NCBI GenBank assembly: GCA_003254885.1 | Contig: QANT01004768.1 | Coordinates: forward strand, 1-64,000 | Length of the DNA: 64,000 nt | Direction of reading: 5' to 3' | Source: Purshia tridentata | Lineage: Eukaryota; Streptophyta; Magnoliopsida; Rosales; Rosaceae | Shown: piece by piece, positions 1-8,972 of the stretch | Layout: each line of letters begins with the position of its first letter | Numbering within the stretch: the stretch's first letter is position 1 | Program-made: the position numbers and the translations under genes | The notes under the pieces: model-generated | What the model saw: the letters and a program-made list of their open reading frames with translations, nothing else | Database searches by the model: none | Told to the model about the DNA's origin: nothing

Positions 1-7
1 CTTAAAT

Positions 8-465
8 ATAGACACTGTCACACATATACTGTTATAACCCCGAGACAATGATATTGAAAACTGTACTGTTTGATAAAGAGTTTTGATTTGGTTTTTAGTA
101 AGCAGAAATTAGACATCTTAATGGTCATTTCAAGACCAAGATCACCTTAATCGGATCTCAGATGCATTAGTTATGTATTTTCTAAATTGAACTTGAATTT
201 TTGAAATCTATCAGCTAGTAACTATTTTCTTTTCTCCCATAGACACTGTCACACATTCACTGTTTTGACCCCGAGACAATGATTTTGAAAACTGTACTGT
301 TTGACAAAGAGTTTTAATCTGATTTTTGGTAAGCAGAAACTAGACACCCTAATGGTCATTTCAAGACCAAGATCACCTTAATCGGACCCCAGATGCATTA
401 ATTATGCATTTTCTAAGTTGACCCTGAATTTCTGAAATCTATCAGCTAGCAACTATTTTCTTTTG
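8..465. repeat. Direct tandem duplication, two copies of about 231 bp
   Basis: Copy 1 runs from about 8 to 238 and copy 2 from about 239 to 465. Both open with ATAGACACTGTCACACAT and share the block around GAGACAATGATNTTGAAAACTGTACTGTTTGA. They differ by scattered substitutions, so the duplication is not brand new. No coding capacity is visible. The window edge may hide further copies to the left. Confidence 0.9.
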
Positions 466-1656
466 CATATCTGATTTTTTAACCTCTATTGTGTTCTTTA
501 TGATTTCAACCTAAACCGAGATTAATGGAATGATGTTAGACCTTTGTGGATTGGTTTTTGTATAATAATCATATGATTTGAGGTTGTGGGACATTAATTA
601 CACAACTTTTGGATTTAGAGGAGGAACATTACTCTCAAATCTTAGGCTAGATTGATTAATGAAACTATACTAATCCATAGCTCCAAAACAATTGATATTT
701 TTTGTGAATGAACCTTTATATGTCTAAAATTATTCAACTAATTTTCAAAGTATTTGGACTCATACTTATATTTTTATAAATCTAAGAGTATACCTAGCCC
801 TTGTGAGTCTATTCCTTGCAGTCAACTATGTTTGATTAGACAGACACTATTAGATAGTGTATGTTTTAAATTTCAGTATAATATGCACACTACCTGACAG
901 TGTCTAATATGTTTCTGAAACTGTGCAACAGTTTGCTATTTGAAATTAATATATTAGACACCGCCATTAATATGTTTTATAAACTGTGCAACAATTTTCA
1001 ATAAAAAATAGTGTTTAATATATACATTGCATGTGTCTAATATATGTTTTAAACAAGAGGATGAACTAAAATAAGATGCAAGGGAAAAAATGAGATAAAT
1101 GAAAAAAAAAAAAAAATTACATGTTGCAGTAAAAAAAGGGATAAAAGGAAAAAAAACTGAAATATGCATCTTAAATAGGAGTATAAAGAGAAACAAGATG
1201 TAAAGAAAAAAAAGGTGGAAATGAAAAAAAAGAAAAAGAAGAAACTTATACGTTATTAATATTAGCTGATTAGTCGTAGAATTTGTCTAAAATAACATTT
1301 GTTGTCATTTTATACATATTAGGTGATTTATTATGTTAATTTTGCCATGTGTCAGCTTGCGGTTATTATTGACCTCTTTGTAATTTTTATAATTATGAGA
1401 CATTGATGATGTCACTAATATGTAAGCAAAATGGCAAGAAACGTAAATACACTTATGTTTTAAGTCTAGTTGTTACTCTTTATTTTTATTTTATTACATT
1501 TTAGTCAGTGTCCATTATTTAGATAATGCATTGACCATTATGGAATTAGAAATTATTTTATTGATTTTTATGTAATTAACCCTATATATTATTTGCATAA
1601 ATAATGTTAGAAACCTTAAATTTAGAAACAATTAGTGACGGTTAGTTTGTACGTAC
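466..1656. other. AT-rich intergenic stretch, no gene seen
   Basis: It contains degenerate repeats of a TTAGACACTG / AAACTGTGCAACA type between about 840 and 1060, and long A-runs between 1080 and 1250. Open frames here are low-complexity Phe/Ile strings read from those A-runs. I searched the minus strand for the missing last exon of the adjacent HMA gene and did not recognise one. Confidence 0.6.
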
Positions 1657-3172
1657 CGTTCATTTTCTCCAACTCTGTCTCTATTTTTCTACGGCCTTCC
1701 ACACAGTTACCTAGATCATTCACCTTCACACTATATCTCTAAAACCACATACACGAACCTTTCAGTAAGTAGTGTACATATAATTAAGTTATTATAATAT
1801 ATAGTTGATATACAATATGTATAGTCATGTTTATATATAAATATAATGAGGGAGCAACGATACAAATGAATCCATTTTTTTTTTCCGAATATATGTACTT
1901 TATTTAACTATTTCACATTTTCTTTTACTATATATATTCATTTTTACTGAGGCTTTTAAATATTCTATATATACACATATATAACTAGCGTACGGATTAC
2001 CAATATATATCTCGTATATATTTTTGTAAATATTTAACATAAAACTTTTAAACTATTATATGTCTTCAAAAATTTACATGTATAGTGTAGGTGAGAATTT
2101 AGTAAGTTACATATATATATACACACGTATCCCGTACATGCTTTCAGACAATAAAAAACAATACATACAGTACTCTTGGTTTCTTACCCCCATGTGTAAT
2201 ATTTTGGTGCTAGCAACGTTGTTTTTGTTGGACAATGAAAACTGTGCTTCGATGTTGTGTTGGTTGAACAATAAAATCCGTGCTTCTTTGGAAAGTTCAA
2301 CAGGGTCCTTTTTGTAGGACTCAAGCTCTGGAGCTTTATTAATTGTCGCTATTGTCTCAATGATTGTTGCTAAATCACCAGAAATTTTTATCTTTGCCGA
2401 ATTTTTTGTCTCTTCTTTTATGGTGAAAGAATTTACTCCTACGTATACCCAAAAATTGGAATCAATAATCAATAATTATTCAAACTAAAATACTGATCAA
2501 ATTAATTGTATGTAGCTTGCATATATATATGCAAATAATGCAATACAATTAAAAAAGAGTTTATTTAGTTTTGTACCATCAATTTTCTGGAACTTTCTCT
2601 CTAGTTTGTTAAGATGATCCACACAACACAAATTATTCAGCTTCACAACACAAGTCTGCAACAACATGTAATTAATTACTGCATATATTTATATGTACGC
2701 TCATAAAGTTGATCATATACTTCGACCTGTTGTGGACTTAACACAACTAGCTACATGCATGCTGATCAAACGATCAAAGAACACCATGCACATTAATTTG
2801 TTTCTTACCCCATAACAGTTGTGTTTCGTGTCCTTTCCAGCCCTGTGATCATGTGCTTCATCTGTAGGTTGCTTCAGAACACAAATCTGCAAGAACATAT
2901 ATATATATATATATTTGATATTCCAGGAACAGTACTATTATAAATATAATCAATATACATAAATAATCATATACTCTTATATATCAATTATATAATAGTC
3001 ATATAGTCATATACGTAATTAATGAAGGAATACATACGGGATATTGATGATCACCATGAACAGGGTAGTTCTCCCTTAATGTAAGGGCAGTAGTATCCTT
3101 TGTGTTGGATATGGGACTATCAACAAGGTAGTCCTCCGTTAATGAAAGAGCAGTGCACTTTGAGTTTGACAT
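1657..3172 (-). CDS. HMA-domain protein A (tandem paralog, second domain incomplete)
   Basis: Five exons can be read on the minus strand: 3172-3038, 2886-2809, 2655-2577, 2438-2188 and 1738-1657, all with GT/AG borders and consistent phase. The N-terminus (MSNSKCTALSLTEDYLVD...) contains two related MSNSK/SNTK-TALTL-like segments. Exons 3 and 4 together give one HMA-type fold: VVKLNNLCCVDHL, a Leu/Lys helix ending KIDG, then GVNSFTIKEE, ...IKISGD and LATIIETIATINKAPELESY. The metal-binding CxxC of classical HMA domains is absent; LCCVD stands there instead. Exon 5 starts a second domain (VKVNDLGNCVEGRRKIETEL...) but the exon for its second half was not found down to position 1. The gene may continue outside the window or be decayed. 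Function is not known; plant HMA proteins (HIPP/ATFP3 class) bind metals or serve as effector targets, but no CaaX box is seen. Confidence 0.7.
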
Positions 3173-4844
3173 GCCTCACAAACCCTAGATGCCGGTTGCT
3201 AAAGAATAATTGAATTTGGGAGAAGATGGTGAAGATGATATATATATAGCATATATTGATCGTATTAATTACAAAGAAAATTCTAGCAAGATCTCCATTA
3301 ATTAATAATATATGTGCCAATATGTACAAAATCTTTTCAATATCTCCTAAGATTACAAGGATGACAAAGATTGTGTGGGGTATCTATATTAATACCGATA
3401 TCGTATACTATTAAGTTATATAGATATATAATTGAAATGATTCTTCTTGATGAAGTTCAATATTATTATATTTTTTTTAAAAAAAAATGAAGATACTATT
3501 AAATTAGGGAGGAGTAGGTAATTAGGACTCCCAAACCTCATATTGCACTCATCTTTCATTTTACAAGGTATCGCTAAACTTGTACGGACCTTCTATTATT
3601 GTTGCAAAAAAGCAAACACTTATCCCTCAAACTATTTATTTCTTGTTGCAAGAGAAAAAACACGTACTGAATCTTCATATGACTAGTATTTTGCTTTGAT
3701 CATGCATGCATCTATTAAGACGACTTGGTTCATTTAATTCTTCTAACATTAATTTATACAAATTAAATCAATTAAAAAGCTTGTTCAATCTCTTTTTTAG
3801 AATTAAGGGGCTGCTATGCATAGGAAGTCTCTGTTAATGGGATGCCGGGTACCCTTTCAGTGTACAAAAGCTGCTGCTCGACTTGAATTGAGGTTAAACT
3901 TCATGATTAGTTTGCAGCCACGCACAAATCCTTTATTTGATCAAGTACGTATCGTACATAAAAGACTCAAAAACAGACTGAAGAACAACTTAAAAAACTC
4001 GTATGGCTACGTCGCAAAGCCAAAATAGGTCTAACAGTTTTTTTAAAGCTGCTAAGACTAAATATTGTTATTCAACGGGTGAGATCACTGAATATATGAA
4101 CCCAATTAATTCAAAGTATATATATAAAGGTCTAATATAAATTCATGTAACACTCATGGGGTTCCCATGACACAAATACATGTATCCATAACAAAAATAA
4201 TACTTTTTTTTTTTTTTATCTGGAGGAACGAGAAATTCTCCAAAATTGTTGAGATAAAAAAATATCACTAAACCATTAAGTAGTTGGTAGCAAAACTAAT
4301 ACTTAAGATCTATTTTAACAACTTAATTGAATGTGTACTAAATTCATATATTGTTGGTATACGTATCTCTTGAAAAAAAGCATCCAAAAATTAGTTCCCC
4401 GCCAATGAACTGCAAGAAAAAACACAAAAACAAGACAGTATCGATCACAAAAGGGTTATGATTAATAGACATGCATTTCAAATTCAAAAAACCATCATGA
4501 GGTATCATCAACGTTTTCAACAAATTAAACAAATGACATTGCCGACTATTCAGTTCCTAAACATTTAGTAGCGAAGTATGTAGTAAAAGTTTTAGACAAC
4601 ATTAAATAGGAGATAAGTACTGTATTCAACCTTACCTGCTCAAGAAAAAAAAGGGCCAAAACTGGAAACTAGTCGCTGCAAAATCTGTTAAATTAATAAA
4701 ATCAAATAAGATGATTTTATTTACTTTAGAGAAAAATAACATAAAAGTTTATTATCATAAGAATTAATTACAATTAATTACTACATGCTGCTCAAATTAA
4801 GCATCTACTTAAGAACATGTACACCAAAGTCTTGGTTTAATTAA
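3173..4844. other. Intergenic region between the two HMA genes
   Basis: About 3230-3345 is the promoter of HMA gene A. It shares a clearly related block with the gene B promoter: AAGAAAATTCTAG followed by CTCCATTAATTAATAATATATG. An unassigned plus-strand frame of 70 codons lies at 3816-4028; I recognise nothing in it. A possible minus-strand short exon sits near 4636-4684, between TTTTGCAG and GTAAGG. It could end the HMA gene B transcript, but its reading frame closes after a few codons. Confidence 0.45.
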
Positions 4845-6244
4845 TTAGTTTCTTACTCCAGAAGCTCCTGCATCATGTCTCTTTTGGACACTTTCCTCCT
4901 TGTAGGACACAAGCTCTGCTTTTATCTTAAGATTCGATATCGTTTCAATGATTGTGGCTGGATCTATTTCACCATTAACTATTAGCTTCCTCTTTCTAAA
5001 ATCTATGTAGACGCAACTTATTCCTACGTGCACCCAAAAATTGAAGAAATTAATATATAATTAATAATCAAACACAAATACTGAGTAATATATGAAAAGA
5101 GTTAATTCTTACCGTTTAGTTCTTCCAACTTTCTCCTTACATCGTTAAGGCCTTTCTCGCTTTTACCATTCACCTTCACAACATGAGTCTGAAACACATA
5201 CGTACGGCTAGGTAACATTCAGTAAGTACATGTAAATTACTATTCTTACCATATAATATACATATTCAAGTACATAATGAAGGAGAAAATAGAAAAATGA
5301 TGAAACCATTCTATTTTACAAATCACCATGCTCAAACGATAAAGAACTAGAGTCTTGGTTTCTTACCCCATAATGGAATATTGTGGTTCCCATAGCTTTG
5401 TAATCATTTTGATTGATGTTTTTGTTGAATAATAACCGTGCTTCTTGGGAAAGTTGACCATGGTGCTTCTTGTAGGACTCAAGCTCTGCAACTTTATTAA
5501 TCGTGCCTACTGTCTCGATGATTGTGGCTGGATCACCACAAACTGTTATATTAACTTTCTCGTCCTCTATAGTGACAGAAGTTACTCCTAGGAAGTTGAA
5601 AAAATAATCAACAATTAATCAAACCAATATAAATACATGCATATGCAACATACAAGGAGTTTATTTAGTTTATACCGTTAATTTTCTGGAACTTTTCCTC
5701 TAATTTGATAAGATTTTCCTCACAACACAGATCATTCAGCTTCACAACACAAGTCTGCAACAACGTATGATTAAATACCATTCAATGTAAGTAAGAGTTG
5801 CAGTTGACTCTTTTAATTGAAGACCATCGCATATAGTCTCGATCGGTTGCTTACCCCAGAACGGATTTTTTCCGTGTTCTTGGAAGCCTTGTGATCATAC
5901 GCATAGTGTCGGTTTCTTACACGAGAACGGATTTTTTTTGTGTGCTTGGCAACCTCGTGATCATGTGCTTCATCTGAAAGTTGCTTCTGAAAACAAGTCT
6001 GCAAGAACATGTATAATTAATATTCCTGGAACAGTACTAGTATATATATATTGTTAAATAATTAATTATTAAATATATAATATACTGATATACATAATGA
6101 TCAGGGAATACATACGGCATGATGATCACCATCATTAGGGTAGTTCTCCCTTACTGTAAGAGCAGTAGTACCCTTTGAGTTTGACATACTATCAACAAGG
6201 TAGTCCTCCATTAATGAAAGGGCAGTGCAATTTGAGTTCGACAT
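4845..6244 (-). CDS. HMA-domain protein B (two split HMA domains)
   Basis: Six exons read in phase on the minus strand: 6244-6116, 5998-5855, 5754-5676, 5587-5367, 5188-5113 and 5023-4845, giving about 275 residues. The N-terminus closely matches gene A (MSNSNCTALSLMEDYLVDS). Exons 3+4 form HMA domain 1 (VVKLNDLCCEENLIKLEEKF, then GVTSVTIEDEKVNITVCGD). Exons 5+6 form domain 2 (HVVKVNGKSEKGLNDVRRKL, then GISCVYIDFRKRKLIVNGE). Each domain is cut by an intron at the same place and phase, after (I/L)xG, which points to growth by exon-pair duplication. Neither domain has a CxxC. The final exon either ends at GVRN-stop or is spliced at the GTAAGA inside it, as in the other exons. Exon 2 holds an internal duplication (see findings). 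Metal binding is doubtful; role unknown. Confidence 0.75.
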
Positions 6245-6392
6245 ATTTCACAAAACCTAGCTAATAACTAATAAACACGGTGAATTAATTAGTAGAAAAA
6301 ACTCGATATTGGCCTCTGATTAATTTGGGAGAAGATGGTGAATTGTGATGATATATTTATAAGTCAAGTATATATATATGCCGGTTTCATTG

Positions 6393-6396
<4 letters not shown>

Positions 6397-6431
<35 letters not shown>
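6397..6431. repeat. (AT)n microsatellite
   Basis: An uninterrupted TA dinucleotide run lies in the upstream region of HMA gene B; shorter TA runs occur at the matching place upstream of gene A. Confidence 0.95.
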
Positions 6432-6435
<4 letters not shown>

Positions 6436-6886
6436 ATCATATTAATTATAAAGAAAATTCTAGACAGCTCTCCATTAATTAATAATATATGTTAATGCAT
6501 ATAAAATATTTTCAATATCTTACTTCCCGAATTCTATGAACAAATCGAAAGAAGGGCAGCTACATGCCTTGTAAAGTTTGGATTTGAGATCGATCGAGAT
6601 CAAACCTAGCATTGATATTGTTAAGATTACAAATATTATATGGGATTACTACTAAATGAAATTGCGAATTGAAAAGATTCTTAAGAATTTAATTAAGATA
6701 AATTGGTAGGAAAAATGGAAAAAAAAAAATATTGAATGATGTGGAGAGAGAAAAATCTAAGTAAAATTTTGTGGAATCTCAAAAGATTTCGTTCTTGTAA
6801 GTAAAGTCATTTCAATATTTGGTAGTTGCATGATTCATTGCCAAAGAATCTAAAATATATTGATTTTTTATTTATGGGAATATATT

Positions 6887-7090
6887 AATTTCTTTATATA
6901 AGAATTATAAAGTGTAAAATCGAGTGGATTCAAGATTTAGAATTCGGATGAATTTTCTTTCACAAAAAAATTAATAATATACAAAAAAAGAAAAAAATTA
7001 ATATAATTTCTTTATATAAGAATTATAAAGTGTAAAGTCGAGTGGATTCAAGATTTAGAATTCGGATGAATTTTCTTTCACAAAAAAAGA
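6887..7090. repeat. Direct repeat of about 85 bp, spaced 118 bp
   Basis: The block starting AATTTCTTTATATAAGAAT and running through GAGTGGATTCAAGATTTAG to the A-rich tail occurs at about 6887-6970 and again at about 7005-7090. The copies are nearly identical, so the duplication is young. It lies in the non-coding stretch 6245-7233, where no gene is seen. Confidence 0.9.
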
Positions 7091-7149
7091 AAAAAATTAA
7101 TAATATAATTAAGATTACAAATCTTCAATCCCATAAAATACCAGAAATT

Positions 7150-7233
7150 TTCAAAGATCTAGGAAAGATTTTATATATATTGGCATTAATTAATGGAGAT
7201 CGCTAGAACTTTCATAATAATATATATATATAT
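7150..7233 (-). promoter_or_regulatory. Inverted relic of the HMA-gene promoter
   Basis: Read on the minus strand this stretch gives GTTCTAGCGATCTCCATTAA followed by TTAATGCCAATATATATAAAATCTTT. It matches in order and spacing the plus-strand blocks near 3280-3345 (gene A) and 6455-6525 (gene B). Here it is in the opposite orientation and no HMA coding sequence follows; the LTR begins directly at its end. Confidence 0.55.
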
Positions 7234-7951
7234 TGTTGGGATAAGTCCAGTCCATACGGGAGATTTCTAGAAGGATCTAATCCATGTGACTTAATTGAAG
7301 ATCTAGAATGATCTCTAATTCATGATGGGTGGCTTGGTTCTAGAGAATTCTTGATGGTAGCCAAATGTTGAATATTGGTGCAAGCTAGAAACTTGTGGAA
7401 ATATCTAGAGACTAATCAATTCTCCTAGTAGCTAGAAACTTGTGGAAATATCTAGAGACTAATCAATTCTCCAAGAGTTGGTGGACTTTTCTCCAAGTTG
7501 CTAGAAGGATCCATCCATGGCTATAAAAGGAGGATGAGGCTTGGCATTTAACATTAAGCAATTGAAGCAATCAAGTGAGGAGTGAGAGTAATAATTGCAT
7601 TCCGACTACCACTCAAAGTGAGGAGTAGTGAGAATATAGAGAAAGAGAGAGTGTGAGAGAAGTGAAGTATTTTCTTTTGGTGTTTCCTTCAAGGTGTTCA
7701 TAGCTGAAGAAGTGGTGATTCCTCTTGTACTCTCTAGGTGTTCATCAAGTCTTGTTCTTAGACTTGGTAAGATCTTTCCGCTGTACCCATTATTTGATAT
7801 AGTGGAGTTATTCTAATATCGCTGCCCGTGGATGTAGGCACACTGCCGAACCACGTTAAATCCTTGGTGTCCTTATTTACTTTTTTCTCTTGCCTATTTC
7901 TTTATTGGTTTGAGTTTGTGTTTTTCCCATTCTATCTAATCGATCCTAACA
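7234..7951 (+). mobile_element. Solo-LTR-like fossil of a Copia-type LTR retrotransposon
   Basis: The 718-bp stretch begins TGTTGGGAT and ends ATCCTAACA, a TG...CA terminal inverted repeat as in Copia LTRs. Inside are a TATA box (CTATAAAAGG at 7521-7530), a transcribed-leader-like purine-rich part, and the segment CGTGGATGTAGGCACACTGC, which is common in plant Copia LTRs. There is a 48-bp internal tandem repeat (GCTAGAAACTTGTGGAAATA... twice, 7384-7475). No primer-binding site follows and no gag/pol is nearby, so the element is broken down to one LTR. The five bases on its two sides do not match. With a single LTR, age cannot be dated. The right end abuts MYB exon 3. Confidence 0.7.
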
Positions 7952-8568
7952 CTTTACTACTGTCTTCAATATTATTTTTTGCTCGGTGGGTTTGTGGGTC
8001 AAAGGGTCTACACCAAGGAGCTTTAACTTCTTCTTGATTCGGGTATTACATTGGTTCTTGATTTCATTGTCTGTGCGACCAGGAAAATGTGAAGCAATCT
8101 TAGACCACCTGCACAAATAATTTGCTATTAGTGTTAGCTAAACCAGTCAGTACCCTATAACTATAACATTGTGTGTAAGATTAAATTAAACAAGGTAGAA
8201 TATTTGTGTATATACCTGTTACCAAGAAATGAATGGAGTTGAATAATTTGATTCTCCTCTGTTTCTGTAAAAGCACCTCTTTTGAGGTCTGGCATTAGAT
8301 AATTGATCCATCTTAGTCTGCAGCTTTTCCAACATCTAAGTAAGCCTGCAATATCAGTACAACACAAAATGGTCAATGAAGTCAAAAGAGAGATGAAGGG
8401 AATGATCAAATGAAATGCTATGCAATGTAATGTACCTGCAAGCTTTGGAACCATTCTCCAGCAATGGATGCCATTGTTGGGAATAAAATTCATGAGCTTG
8501 TGATCTTCCTCAATCGTCCATGGACCTCGTTTCAATCCGACTTTGTCAAAACAAGGCTGCCTTCCCAT
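7952..8568 (-). pseudogene. R2R3-MYB transcription factor gene, truncated in exon 3
   Basis: Exon 1 is 8568-8436 (133 bp) and exon 2 is 8345-8216 (130 bp), the classic R2R3-MYB exon sizes. Exon 3 runs from 8108 to 7952, where the LTR begins. About 140 residues remain: [18 protein letters not shown]..., R2 to about residue 62, R3 to about residue 115 ([10 protein letters not shown]), then [16 protein letters not shown], a signature of R2R3-MYBs such as the MYB20/42/43/85 group. The activation-domain C-terminus is missing. Two unusual residues sit in the DNA-binding core: [12 protein letters not shown] has Trp50 where Gly is normal, and KNQCNT has Cys108 where the last conserved R3 Trp of KNHWNT is expected. 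The chosen ATG is the MGRQPC one; an upstream in-frame TTG is not a plant start. Truncation plus core changes argue for a non-functional gene. Confidence 0.85.
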
Positions 8569-8821
8569 TTTTGACAAACTTTCTGGACCAAAGAAGCAAA
8601 AGTGTGAAGGCTAGGTTAGCTAGGTAGCCCTTAATTCCTAAGTGGACACTAAAGTGGGGAAGGTAGCTTAAATTGAAGCTTATAATCCAAGGCAAAGATG
8701 CTGCCAGTTCATTCAGGGCATAAAAAAATGAGGCTGTTGTTTGAGAGGGGAGATAAATCATTGAATGGAAAAGCATTCGAGTTGATTGCTAGATATTAAA
8801 AGCATGGAAGGTTGACATTAT

Positions 8822-8972
8822 AAAAATGGCACCACCCCACTATTGAGCCAATGGAAACAGTCTCCTGTTTCTTTTTGTGAGAAAATTTTACATGAAAAAA
8901 ATGGCACCACCCCACTATTGAGCCAATGGAAACAGTCCTGTTTCTTTTTGTGAGAAAATTTTACATGAAAAA
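8822..8972. repeat. Tandem duplication, 2 x about 75 bp, upstream of the MYB remnant
   Basis: The unit AAAATGGCACCACCCCACTA ... GAGAAAATTTTACATGAAA occurs at 8822-8896 and 8897-8972. The copies are almost identical; one has a 2-bp difference at TCTCCTG/TCCTG. It lies 250-400 bp upstream of the MYB start codon, hence in its former promoter. Confidence 0.92.

Noticed and set aside
3816-4028. Plus-strand frame of 70 codons with Arg/Lys/Asn-rich end
   Set aside because: No domain, no splice partners, and it lies between two minus-strand paralogs; kept only as a note.
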